From: Fulvivirga maritima
Lineage (GTDB): Bacteria > Bacteroidota > Bacteroidia > Cytophagales > Cyclobacteriaceae
Assembly (NCBI RefSeq): GCF_021389955.1
Contig: NZ_CP089980.1
Coordinates: 5,761,001 to 5,825,000, forward strand
Length of the DNA stretch: 64,000 nt
Direction of reading: 5' to 3'
The notes beneath the pieces are model-generated. The model did not search any database and had not been told where the DNA came from. It worked only from the letters and a program-made list of their open reading frames with translations. This document shows, in pieces, positions 18,508-27,575 of the stretch. Every line of letters begins with the position of its first letter. Position 1 is the stretch's first letter. A program made the position numbers and the translations under genes.

Positions 18508-19380
18508 CTACTTTTCTTCTTGTAGATATTTTAACCCTGTAAAGCAACCAATAAAGTAAATAGTACCATGAGACTCTTCCTCAAAGTTATCATATCTCCA
18601 TTGTAAACTTTCAGGAGCTTTTTGTTCTAACATGGTCTTAAAATCCAATTGTAACTCTTTCGCATCTTCTTTTTGCCTGGCTACATCATGATGAGCATTT
18701 CTACCTGCTCTTGCCAGATACAGGTTCACATTTTTTCCTTTTAGCTGCTCTATCAATGGTTCTGCTTCTTTCATAAGCTTCTGATCATCCCACCAAAAAC
18801 TAGGATCAATAGCCAGGTAATCAGTAAATACATCAGGATGATGCAGCAAGGTGTACACTGTTAAAAGCCCTCCAAAAGAATGGCCTATTAATACTCTTCT
18901 GTCAGTGACACGGTAAGTACTTTCTACTGTAGGAATGAGCTCTTTTTCCATAAAAGCAATAAAACTCTCACCTCTACCACTATTTTCCAATGTTGCCGCT
19001 CCCCTCCTGCTAATGGCACTGGTTGGCGTTAAATCTCGGGTTCTGTCTGTGTTAGGTATAGCCACTACTATGGGAGCCTCACTGGGTTTACCTCGACCTC
19101 CTCTGCCTAAAAAAGAGCTGATACTAGTGGCCGTTAAAAAGTTTTGCTCGCCATCTAAGAGGTATATTACATCATATTTTTTGTCAATATGCTCATTGTA
19201 ACCCTCAGGTAAATGCACATAAATTGGCCTGTTTTCTTTTAAAACCTGAGAATATAACTCATAGCCCTGGCCTATGCTCCACTGAGCATTTGTGTCTTTC
19301 AATTGCCCAAAAGAAGGATTCAGCATTACCATCAATAACATTCCTAAACTCGCAAGCCTTATATTCTTAATAGCAGTCAA
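18508..19380 (-). CDS. Secreted alpha/beta-hydrolase esterase (IroE/Fes-like)
   Basis: 290 residues. TTG at 19380 is the only usable start in front of a signal-peptide-like N-terminus (NIRLASLGMLLMVMLNPSFGQ); a stop lies two codons upstream. The nucleophile elbow is GHSFGG (in VLIGHSFGGLLTVY), and the early RPIYVHLPEGYN / DVIYLLDGEQNF segments match the putative esterase family that includes siderophore esterases. The start overlaps the end of the membrane reductase gene by 14 bp, so it is the last gene of the iron-type operon. Inference: periplasmic hydrolysis of an ester siderophore to release iron. Confidence 0.85.
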   Translation of the reverse strand: MTAIKNIRLASLGMLLMVMLNPSFGQLKDTNAQWSIGQGYELYSQVLKENRPIYVHLPEGYNEHIDKKYDVIYLLDGEQNFLTATSISSFLGRGGRGKPSEAPIVVAIPNTDRTRDLTPTSAISRRGAATLENSGRGESFIAFMEKELIPTVESTYRVTDRRVLIGHSFGGLLTVYTLLHHPDVFTDYLAIDPSFWWDDQKLMKEAEPLIEQLKGKNVNLYLARAGRNAHHDVARQKEDAKELQLDFKTMLEQKAPESLQWRYDNFEEESHGTIYFIGCFTGLKYLQEEK

Positions 19381-21568
19381 TTCTTATTTGATTTTTGTTT
19401 TGATAATAACTTAAAGGCTTATTGTTTTCGCCCATACTAATTTGCTCCAACCGATTGGTCACCTCTCTTTGCATAGCTATAGAACCACAGATCATGATCA
19501 CCCCTTTATTTTTTAGCACCCGAGCTATGAGCTCGGTATCCTGCTCTATGAGATCCTGCACATATACCCGATCTCCCTCCCTAGAATAAGCAGGCAAAAA
19601 CCTGGTCAACGAATTATTATCAAGGCATTTTTGAATATTCTCAGCATATAGCTGATAAGATTGGGGTGTTCTTGCTCCCCAATACAGGTGAGCTTCTACC
19701 TTATTCTTATTCTGAGCCAGCATACCTAAAAAAGGCGCTATACCAGTTCCTGTGCCTATCATTATAACCGGCTTTCTTTTAGAAGGAAAATGGAAATTTT
19801 TGTTCTTCACCAAGCTACCTTGCAAAGTGTCTCCGGGTGAAAGTTGATTAAGATAATTAGAGCAAACGCCTAAGTCATGTCTTTTTACGCTGAGCAAAAT
19901 CTGGCCTTCTTCCATAATGGCCATAGAATACAATCTCTCATGCTCATCGGGGGGGTAAATGCCTATAAGATCTCCTGATTTTACTTTTCCAGAACTCCTT
20001 TCCAGCTCAATAAGAAAAGTATCATCAATGCTGTCTTCAGCATTGGTTTTGCTCAATACCATGAATGATCTTACCTTTTTCGGCTTCAGCTCTACCGGAT
20101 TTTTAGCAGGCAGCTCTATGGCTAATGAGGTTTTATTTCCTAACAACCTGGCCCACTGTCTGTATGCCTCCCAAGACCGGTTATTAATTGTATGGATAGC
20201 CATCAGCTCACTAGCGTATTCATTTTGACTCAGCATGTCATTTACATCAATGGCATATTGACAGTAATCTTCATAAGCAAGCGATCCAAAGCCCACCACA
20301 GCATAGCTAAATTCTTGCTCAGGTGGCTGCTCTTTAAACTTCTGCATAAACTTGGTAGCATTAGCCGGAGCCTCTCCCTTGCCATAAGTAGAAGTGATTA
20401 TGATTAGTTTCTCCATGCGTGGAAAGCTTTCATAACGGTTCATCTCTGTGATGTAGCTAGACTCACCATTTTCTAAAAGCTGCTGATGGAGTTGCATAGC
20501 AAAAGGAATGGTAGAACCTGTTTCTGATCCTATGAGGATAATATATTTACAATCGTCTTTCTTAAGATTGTTCTTTATTTTGGCAGCCTTACGTTTAAAA
20601 GTAAGTGCAAAGCCTGAGTATATAAAAAAGAGTATACTGCAAGAAGATAGCCCTAGCACTATCGCCCACCACACGTTACCACGACCTGTGTGTAACAGCA
20701 GACTCAGCTCCGAAAGCACAGTAACCATAGGGTAAACGTGCTCTCCTAATACCTCACCTGTAAACTGATTTACCAGCACTTCCTTATCTTTTAGCTGCAG
20801 CGTATAATAATCTTCTACGCCTGGTGAAAACGGGAACTGAAGACTTCTCACTTCTGATAGGGATGTATTTTTGAATATTGGAAACTCATTGGCTTCTGAT
20901 GCGGGCTCTTCACTTAAATTTTCATAATCAATATCATAGGTAGGTCTGGACACTTCTGGCAGTAGAGAAAATTTCTCCATAGATAGATAAGTGCCCGTAA
21001 TAGTGATAATGATAATGGGAATTAGCGCCAGCCTGCCCAGGTAGGTATGATAGTATTGAAAGAAGTTCTCTTTTATAATTCTGGAAAAGAGTTTTTTGAT
21101 GCCTTGCTGCCTTTTCAGCACTAAAATAAAACCGGTAATGGCTATTAAAAACAACAAGAAAGAGGTCAGCCCTATAATAAACCGGCCTGTACTTTTTAGA
21201 AACAGAGACCTGTGAAGCGAAGTAGTGAACTCAAAAAAAGGAGATTTCTCCAAAAGATCGCCTATTTTTTCGCCTGTAAAAGGATCAATATAAAAATCGC
21301 CCATTTCACCTTCATTATCTATTACAGAAGCTGATACAAAGCCATTATGATCTACTTTAAGCTCTAGCACCTCTAGGTAGGCGGCCTTTAAAGTAGTGAC
21401 TGTTTCGCCCAGGCTTAAGTCATCAGAGTTCGCTATTTTGTAGCCGCTAGCTTGCTCTGAGATAGGCTCAAATGATAGAATAATGCCCGTTATGGAGGCT
21501 AAAGCGATAAAAACAAAAGAAGATATAGCCAAAATAAGATGGCTATATCTCCATACAGAAATTATCAT
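19367..21568 (-). CDS. PepSY-TM / flavodoxin / FNR fusion membrane reductase
   Basis: 733 residues. Residues 1-330 have PepSY-associated transmembrane segments (start YSHLILAISSFVFIALASITGIILSF, then FIIGLTSFLLFLIAITGFIL, LALIPIIIITITGTYL, IVLGLSSCSILFFIYSGFALTF). A flavodoxin-like domain follows (ILIGSETGSTIPFAMQL ... IITSTYGKGEAPANA), then an FAD/NADPH-binding reductase domain (YSMAIMEEG, VIMIGTGTGIAPFLGML). This layout resembles sulfite-reductase-like flavoproteins fused to PepSY membrane modules. Inference: it passes NADPH electrons across the inner membrane to reduce ferric siderophore or heme. It lies within the TonB-receptor operon. Confidence 0.9.
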   Translation of the reverse strand: MIISVWRYSHLILAISSFVFIALASITGIILSFEPISEQASGYKIANSDDLSLGETVTTLKAAYLEVLELKVDHNGFVSASVIDNEGEMGDFYIDPFTGEKIGDLLEKSPFFEFTTSLHRSLFLKSTGRFIIGLTSFLLFLIAITGFILVLKRQQGIKKLFSRIIKENFFQYYHTYLGRLALIPIIIITITGTYLSMEKFSLLPEVSRPTYDIDYENLSEEPASEANEFPIFKNTSLSEVRSLQFPFSPGVEDYYTLQLKDKEVLVNQFTGEVLGEHVYPMVTVLSELSLLLHTGRGNVWWAIVLGLSSCSILFFIYSGFALTFKRKAAKIKNNLKKDDCKYIILIGSETGSTIPFAMQLHQQLLENGESSYITEMNRYESFPRMEKLIIITSTYGKGEAPANATKFMQKFKEQPPEQEFSYAVVGFGSLAYEDYCQYAIDVNDMLSQNEYASELMAIHTINNRSWEAYRQWARLLGNKTSLAIELPAKNPVELKPKKVRSFMVLSKTNAEDSIDDTFLIELERSSGKVKSGDLIGIYPPDEHERLYSMAIMEEGQILLSVKRHDLGVCSNYLNQLSPGDTLQGSLVKNKNFHFPSKRKPVIMIGTGTGIAPFLGMLAQNKNKVEAHLYWGARTPQSYQLYAENIQKCLDNNSLTRFLPAYSREGDRVYVQDLIEQDTELIARVLKNKGVIMICGSIAMQREVTNRLEQISMGENNKPLSYYQNKNQIRIDCY

Positions 21569-21605
21569 ATTGATCTGTGAAAGGAATTTATATTGAATTT
21601 TAAGA

Positions 21606-22088
21606 TTAACCTGGAATCATCCTGATATAACGGATATATCCCTTGCCCTCAAATTTGCCTTTTACATTTTCAGAAGTTAAAAGTATTTCGGCATCTTGCT
21701 CATAATATTTTTGTTCTTCTACTGATGTTTCGAAACGTATTTTATAACCAGCATCCAGCTTATCGTTATCAATATTCAGTACAAATATTCTTCTTTCTCC
21801 TCCGGCTATGCTTGCTCCACTTGTACCATCTATTTCTTTATTCTTTTCAAAAAAAGGCCACCAAGAGGTAAGGTCAGGGTACCAACGCTCATCTTTCCCC
21901 ATTACATGCAGCGTTTCTTCATATTCGCCGTTAGGATTAATTAAAGACACCGCTACATAAGCGGCTTCACCTTCATAATTTACCAGCTGAACCATGCACT
22001 TATAAGAGTCTTTAGTAGCTACTGATGACCAACTAACTAATGCTACTGTGACCAATAGTAAAACCAATATCTTTCCTGTATTTCTCAT
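21606..22088 (-). CDS. DUF2271-family exported protein
   Basis: 160 residues with an N-terminal signal (GKILVLLLVTVALVSWSSVA). The body matches the DUF2271 pattern, with ERWYPDLTSWWPFF, the GASIAGGERRIFVLN stretch and a terminal YIRYIRMIPG. Function unknown, but these proteins regularly neighbour PepSY reductases and TonB receptors in Bacteroidota, suggesting a periplasmic role in iron or heme handling. It sits 37 bp before the reductase gene and 5 bp after the ankyrin gene. Confidence 0.85.
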   Translation of the reverse strand: MRNTGKILVLLLVTVALVSWSSVATKDSYKCMVQLVNYEGEAAYVAVSLINPNGEYEETLHVMGKDERWYPDLTSWWPFFEKNKEIDGTSGASIAGGERRIFVLNIDNDKLDAGYKIRFETSVEEQKYYEQDAEILLTSENVKGKFEGKGYIRYIRMIPG

Positions 22089-22093
22089 TCTGT

Positions 22094-23602
22094 TTATTTT
22101 AAAAATTCAATATCTGCCTTATTCTCAGCTAAAATCTCATTTTCTGAAGCTAAATCATGAACAGTCTCCTCAAAGTCCGTTACTACCCTTTTATCTGCGC
22201 CATTTTCCACGAGATACTTTAAAATACTAGTATCAGTAGCTTTCATGGCTGCTATTTGTAAAGGTGTAGTGCCTTCATCATTAGCCTTATTAATATCCAC
22301 GCCCATAGCTTCTACTTTTTGGATTAATGAAAGATTGTTCTTTTCTACAGCCAAGTGATATAAAGTGTTACCCTTAGCCTGCTCCGCTTTAGGGTTAAAT
22401 CCTTTCTTTTTAAGGATTTCATACTTCTCAGCAATAGGATCTCCTTTTTGCATAAATCCGCCTCTGGTTCTAAAAGAGCTGATTAAGTAATAGCCTACAT
22501 TGTTACCCGCAACATCTTTCACTTTTACTTTAGCACCCTTATCTATTAAATATTTTACAACCTCAGGTGAGTTACCTGCTACAGCTTTAGTTAGAGCAGT
22601 TTCACCAGCCTTATTAGCTGAATTAATGTCTTTTGATTTCTCCACTAATAACTTCACTATTGCTAAATCATTACCTGCAGCGGCATTCATTAGCGGAGTA
22701 TTTCCTTGAGCACCTTTAGCATTTACATCTACCCCTTTACTTATGAAATAGTTTATCACTTCGGGATCTTTAGATCTTGCCGCAGTTAGATGCAATGGCG
22801 TAACTCCCTCTTTAGTAGCAACATTTGGCTGAACGCCTTTTTCTTCCAGGTATTTAAAAACAGATAGGTCATTAGTTCCTCTTCTGGTACCCTGGCTAGC
22901 GGCAATCATTGCATTGGCTCCTTCGTTATTTTTTCCTTTATAATCGACTCCCTTTTCTATAAGCAGATCCATCATTTTGGTGTTTCCTGTTTTAGCTGTG
23001 TAAAAGAAAACACCACTTCCTTCTTTATCTTTTGCATACAGATCTAACCCTTTAGAAGTGAAATAATCTACCATGGTAAAATCAGAAAGGTGAGGTACCA
23101 GTAGCAGTAAAGCCGTAGCTCCATTATGGTTAGTTTCTGTAACCTTAGAACCATTTGCCAGCAACTGATCATAGATCTCAGGATTAGTTTGCCCGGTGGT
23201 GGCAGCAAAAGCCAACACGGTATAACCATGATCATCCTGCATATCAGTTTTCACACCTTTTTCTATCAGGTATTTTACTACTTCAAGGTTACCGCCCATA
23301 GCCGCCCAGTGCAGGTAATTTCTACCATCATGAGTAGCTTCGTTAATATTGTCAGTTTTGGTTAATAAAAACTTAATGGTCTCTGTTGGTACTCTGTTAA
23401 GTATAGCGAACATGATACCGTTAAACTTAGCTCCATTAAACGCAGCAGGGTCATTGCCTTCAGCTATTTTCTGCTTCACCTCTTCTACAGAAGGTTTGGA
23501 AGCCCAATAACTACGATCAAGAAAAACGTTCTTATCCTGAGCACCAGCTATAAAGGGAAGCATTACAAGGGCTATGAAAAATGTATAAAAATTGATTTTC
23601 AT
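22094..23602 (-). CDS. Exported ankyrin-repeat protein
   Basis: 502 residues with a signal peptide (FYTFFIALVMLPFIAGAQ). Ankyrin repeats of about 33 residues fill nearly the whole chain; clear units include DGRNYLHWAAMGGNLEVVKYLIEKGV, EGVTPLHLTAARSKDPEVINYFISKGVDV and QGNTPLMNAAAGNDLAIVKLLVEKS. It is a periplasmic or surface scaffold for protein contacts; no enzymatic motif is seen. Its place between a DUF4374 lipoprotein and a DUF2271 protein in the uptake operon suggests it binds an operon partner. Confidence 0.88.
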   Translation of the reverse strand: MKINFYTFFIALVMLPFIAGAQDKNVFLDRSYWASKPSVEEVKQKIAEGNDPAAFNGAKFNGIMFAILNRVPTETIKFLLTKTDNINEATHDGRNYLHWAAMGGNLEVVKYLIEKGVKTDMQDDHGYTVLAFAATTGQTNPEIYDQLLANGSKVTETNHNGATALLLLVPHLSDFTMVDYFTSKGLDLYAKDKEGSGVFFYTAKTGNTKMMDLLIEKGVDYKGKNNEGANAMIAASQGTRRGTNDLSVFKYLEEKGVQPNVATKEGVTPLHLTAARSKDPEVINYFISKGVDVNAKGAQGNTPLMNAAAGNDLAIVKLLVEKSKDINSANKAGETALTKAVAGNSPEVVKYLIDKGAKVKVKDVAGNNVGYYLISSFRTRGGFMQKGDPIAEKYEILKKKGFNPKAEQAKGNTLYHLAVEKNNLSLIQKVEAMGVDINKANDEGTTPLQIAAMKATDTSILKYLVENGADKRVVTDFEETVHDLASENEILAENKADIEFLK

Positions 23603-23707
23603 GGTTATGTTTTTTCTATCAAATACAATAGCAAATAAGGTTTACACCTACTAAAGATGACTTTTGCGTCTCCTTTAGTGAAGATGTAAACCTCACTTAA
23701 TATATAA

Positions 23708-25006
23708 TTATCTTCTTAAGGTACCTACTGATCTTACACCAGTAGCTTGTACTGTAATACCAGCTGTAGCTGAAGCCGTGGCCGGATCAATTACATAAAC
23801 TACAGGATACTCGGAATCTACTGTTACAGGGAAGTACATTTTACCATCATGCGCCATAGGTAAACCAGTAGCATCGATCTGATCATAAGCAGGGAAATCA
23901 CCACCTACCCAGTTAAAGGTTTGGTCTTCCATTTTTACAATTCCGTATTGAGAAGCCGCTCCTCTTGAGGTAGGCACCACATCATTATAGATTTCTAACA
24001 GGAAGTAATCTTCAGTAATGTGCCATACTCTTCTGAATTTATAGCCATCAGTAAGTGCTTCAATATTGAAGTAATAATCAGCATCAAAATCATCCGCTCC
24101 ATTATTAATTCTTAACGCTCCGGCAGGCTGAGTAGTACCTTCTTCATATGAACCAGAGAACACATAAACATTATCATCATCATCTTTGGCTATTTGAGAA
24201 TAGTATTGAGATCTGAATCTGCCTGAAGAATAGCTCAATCTATCATCATGATATGTTTTAACAATATTCAGATCTTCATCCAAAACAGCCACCCAACATT
24301 CATTAGGATACACTACTTCACCAGTGCTACTACCACCAGTAGCATCAGGATCTCTAGGTGAAGATACCACTGCACCTGAAAGGAAAGTTCCGTTACCACG
24401 ATCTACAATACCTGAGAAAGTAGCTTGTTGACCTTCATGAAAAACATCATAAGTAGGTATACTCTTAGTCTCCATACTCATAGTATTTACATCTATGAAG
24501 TTAAACACAGATCCGTCTTGTCTTGGGTTACCGTCATCATCTAATAAAGTGTTTCCTTCATCATCTACTAAAGTCTGACCTCCTACTGAAGTGATGGCAT
24601 AGTTTTCGAAAAAGCCATATGAAGTAAAGCGAGAAGAAATCTGAAACTGCCCAATGTTTTCCAGCTCACCATTGTCGTTATATCTATACCCAAGACCGAT
24701 ACCAGGATCTCCTTGTGCGTAAACAAGCCCTACAGCTACTGATGGGGCATCATTGAAAATCCAGTTATAACCTGTCATAGCCAGCTCAGTACCGTTACCC
24801 ACAATAGAAACCTCACCAGATTCAAGGTCATCTGCAGTTACAATATATTCTGAATCTTCACTTGACGCTGAAATGAAAAAAGTATAATCCTGATCACTGT
24901 CTACGGGATCAACAGAATCTGAATCATCATCACTACATCCAAATGATGAGATTAATAGAGCCCCCATTAATCCATATGAAAATAGCTTTTTATAAAAGTT
25001 AGTCAT
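23708..25006 (-). CDS. DUF4374 lipoprotein
   Basis: 432 residues. A lipoprotein signal (LFSYGLMGALLISSFGCSDDD) with Cys24 as the lipid site is followed by an Asp/Ser-rich linker. The body (FFISASSEDSEYIVTADDLESGEVSIVGNG ... PAYDQIDATGLPMAHDGKMYFPVTV) matches DUF4374, a beta-propeller-like family found beside TonB receptors. Probably an outer-membrane surface lipoprotein that binds the ligand for the receptor 38 bp upstream; that role is inferred. Confidence 0.87.
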   Translation of the reverse strand: MTNFYKKLFSYGLMGALLISSFGCSDDDSDSVDPVDSDQDYTFFISASSEDSEYIVTADDLESGEVSIVGNGTELAMTGYNWIFNDAPSVAVGLVYAQGDPGIGLGYRYNDNGELENIGQFQISSRFTSYGFFENYAITSVGGQTLVDDEGNTLLDDDGNPRQDGSVFNFIDVNTMSMETKSIPTYDVFHEGQQATFSGIVDRGNGTFLSGAVVSSPRDPDATGGSSTGEVVYPNECWVAVLDEDLNIVKTYHDDRLSYSSGRFRSQYYSQIAKDDDDNVYVFSGSYEEGTTQPAGALRINNGADDFDADYYFNIEALTDGYKFRRVWHITEDYFLLEIYNDVVPTSRGAASQYGIVKMEDQTFNWVGGDFPAYDQIDATGLPMAHDGKMYFPVTVDSEYPVVYVIDPATASATAGITVQATGVRSVGTLRR

Positions 25007-25043
25007 TATGATTTATAGTTTATTAATTAATTGATTTCGTTAT

Positions 25044-27446
25044 TTATGATCTACTCTTAGAGAAGAAGTACCTGAGTTTTACAGAGAAGCTTCTGCCCGG
25101 CTTTTGCAGGCTATAGTTATCATACAGAATAGTATCTGTGAAATTGTTGGCTTCTAAGGTGATATTATACTTACCGCGCTTCATGGAGTAGTTTACACTC
25201 AGATCATGCGAAAGCTGCTCCGGGATTTCGATTTTTTCACTACCTAAACTTGGCCAGTCTCTGAAGAAGGCATGAACATAATTTAGGAAGTAGGTTACGG
25301 TAAGCTTATCTCCTTTACCAAAAAGGTTATTTTTCATATAGCTCACATCTCCGTTTCCGAATAGGTAAGGTACATTTCTCATGCGGTCATTATAGTGCAG
25401 AGAAGGACGTCCGTTCTGATCATCTTCTACCTTATCTCTCATATTCTGGTAAGTGAAAGTACCGCCTACGGCAAATGATCTCTTATAGAAATATCTTGCT
25501 TCCAGATCGACGCCTACATTCTGCACCTTACCGTGGTTTACATATGATGCCAAACCGTCACTCTGACTTACATCTCTTCTGATGTAATCTTCTGTATCTC
25601 TATAAATAAAGCCTGCATCTATGTATAGCGCATTCTTTTGAGCCACTCCCCATGAAGGGGTATAAGTGACATTAAAATTAACATTACGGCTGTTTTCTGC
25701 CTCCAGATCAGTGGTACCGGTCTCCAATACTTCATCGCCAAAAAGCTCGGTAGAGGTAGGTAGACGAACAGATCTTTCAAAAGACATTTTTAGCAGCAAA
25801 TCACTCTTTAAACGGTAATTAGTAACTAGGCCAAAACCATTTACAGAATACCTTCTGGTTTGCTGCTCGTAGTATGGGGTGGTACCTACAGTTGTAGTAT
25901 CCATAGGCCCGGTGGTTACTACATGATAATTTTTCCCAAAGAGCGAGGCATTCCATTTGTCAGTAAGTTGATAATCGTAGGAAATGCCCAGCACATTTTT
26001 AGTGTTAGACCTTTTCATAAAATCAGCATCAGAACTATTCTGGTCATTGGCCACTGGGTCAGAGTTTTTCCTTTCGAAAGTACTCCACAGGTTGTTAACT
26101 ACTATCTGTTGCTTCTCTCCTATTTTATATTTTAGATTGGCCGTAAACATGCCAGTATTGTTTCTGAACTCACCCATAGAATAGTCACCCTCACCTCTCG
26201 ATCCTTTAGGCCTGTAATCTCCTGCCCAGTTATACTGGCGAGCCATTGTATCTATATTGGTCTGCTTTACTCTACTATAATTAGCTGACACCGAAAGGGA
26301 TAAATTCTTTATAAAGAGATCACTCTTATAATATTCCAGAGAAGGAATTACCGAATGCGACTCAGTGGCTCTGCCTCCGTATGCTATCTGCATAATATTG
26401 GCATTTTGTATGTCCGCTTCTTCCTGAGCAAGGGTGGCGCCGATTAAAAATCTATCGGTCCAGGGCTTCTTCACAAAACCAACTTTAGCAATCACTGTCT
26501 CATTATGGTAGGTATCATGAAACCTTTCAAACCACTGCTCTTCATTAGAATACCTACTAGAATATGAGCCATAAGCATTTTCGGTAAACTCCAGCAATTG
26601 GGTTTTTACATCATAATTATTATCTGAGTAGTTCTGAAAAGCATTTACATTAAAAGTAAAGCCAGATTTAGAGGTAGAACCAAAGTTTATATTAGTCTTA
26701 TGAGTATTGAAAGAACCATAAGAATAAGAAGCATCTAAATAGGTATTAGCTGTTTTTTTAGTAATAATGTTAATAGCACCACCCAGAGCATCAGCACCAA
26801 GTTCTATAGGCACTACACCCTTATACACTTCAATTCTCTCTGCCAGGTTTACGGGTATGTTATTAATCTGAAAAGCCGAACCATAAGACTGCATAGGCAA
26901 GCCATCCATGAATATTTTTACGTGCCTGCCGGTAAAGCCATTAAGCATTACAGACGTTCTGGAACCTTGCCCTCCAGATCTTCTGATTCTCACCCCAGAA
27001 GATCTCTCTAAGGCCTGCGAAAGGTCTTTAGAACTGTTTTCCAGCTTTTTGGTATCTATGGCCACTACGTTATAGGGAGATTCCTTCACCTCCTGAATAA
27101 TAGATTTACCGGTGATTTCCACCTCATCTAAAACCTGATCTTTCTCCGTAAGGGTAAAGTCATAAACTAATGTAGTTCCTGCCTCCACTTCTACCTGAGC
27201 AATCTCTCTTTCAAAACCTAAAACAGTACATGCCAAGAGGTACTTACCTGCCGGCACTTTCAGCTCATAATTACCTTTAGCATCGCTTATAGCATTAAAA
27301 TTAGTCTTGTCTATAAATAGGTAAGCATCAGGAATTATCTCTCCTTCTGAAGATTTAACCACTCCACTAATAGTAGCTTTCTCCTGACCGAAAGAAGGAA
27401 AAATGCTTAATAAGGCAAGAAGAGTACTGAGTAAAACTGTTTTCAC
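25044..27446 (-). CDS. TonB-dependent outer-membrane receptor (iron/siderophore/heme type)
   Basis: 800 residues with a GTG start at 27446 in front of a signal peptide (VLLSTLLALLSIFPSFGQ). A carboxypeptidase-regulatory-like domain (TISGVVKSSEGEIIPDAYLFI; residues about 24-110) precedes the plug (VVAIDTKKLENSSKDLSQALERSSGVRIRR ... GGAINIITKK), then a 22-strand barrel ending in VKLRYFFSKSRS. Only one gene of the cluster is a receptor, and the accompanying reductase and esterase indicate iron-siderophore or heme transport. It is the first gene of a minus-strand operon of six. Confidence 0.92.
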   Translation of the reverse strand: MKTVLLSTLLALLSIFPSFGQEKATISGVVKSSEGEIIPDAYLFIDKTNFNAISDAKGNYELKVPAGKYLLACTVLGFEREIAQVEVEAGTTLVYDFTLTEKDQVLDEVEITGKSIIQEVKESPYNVVAIDTKKLENSSKDLSQALERSSGVRIRRSGGQGSRTSVMLNGFTGRHVKIFMDGLPMQSYGSAFQINNIPVNLAERIEVYKGVVPIELGADALGGAINIITKKTANTYLDASYSYGSFNTHKTNINFGSTSKSGFTFNVNAFQNYSDNNYDVKTQLLEFTENAYGSYSSRYSNEEQWFERFHDTYHNETVIAKVGFVKKPWTDRFLIGATLAQEEADIQNANIMQIAYGGRATESHSVIPSLEYYKSDLFIKNLSLSVSANYSRVKQTNIDTMARQYNWAGDYRPKGSRGEGDYSMGEFRNNTGMFTANLKYKIGEKQQIVVNNLWSTFERKNSDPVANDQNSSDADFMKRSNTKNVLGISYDYQLTDKWNASLFGKNYHVVTTGPMDTTTVGTTPYYEQQTRRYSVNGFGLVTNYRLKSDLLLKMSFERSVRLPTSTELFGDEVLETGTTDLEAENSRNVNFNVTYTPSWGVAQKNALYIDAGFIYRDTEDYIRRDVSQSDGLASYVNHGKVQNVGVDLEARYFYKRSFAVGGTFTYQNMRDKVEDDQNGRPSLHYNDRMRNVPYLFGNGDVSYMKNNLFGKGDKLTVTYFLNYVHAFFRDWPSLGSEKIEIPEQLSHDLSVNYSMKRGKYNITLEANNFTDTILYDNYSLQKPGRSFSVKLRYFFSKSRS

Positions 27447-27478
27447 TAGATTAAAAATTTATTATATTAGCAGTGTGT

Positions 27479-27514
27479 TTATTTAGACTAATTTCAAATA
27501 ACATTGCAAATGTA
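27479..27514 (-). promoter_or_regulatory. Candidate promoter and Fur-like box of the uptake operon
   Basis: On the minus strand TACATTTG (27507-27514) is an exact -7 box, identical to that of vapB, but no TTTG lies at the usual distance. Just downstream, 27479-27501 is an AT-rich imperfect inverted repeat (TTATTT ... AAATAA) containing ATTTAGA, reminiscent of Bacteroidota Fur sites. Iron regulation would fit the operon; this is tentative. Confidence 0.35.
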
Positions 27515-27575
27515 TTATCTTGATAGATCAAAATAGATTCGGAATCAGAAATAAAACTTTCGAAAAAAGTATATA

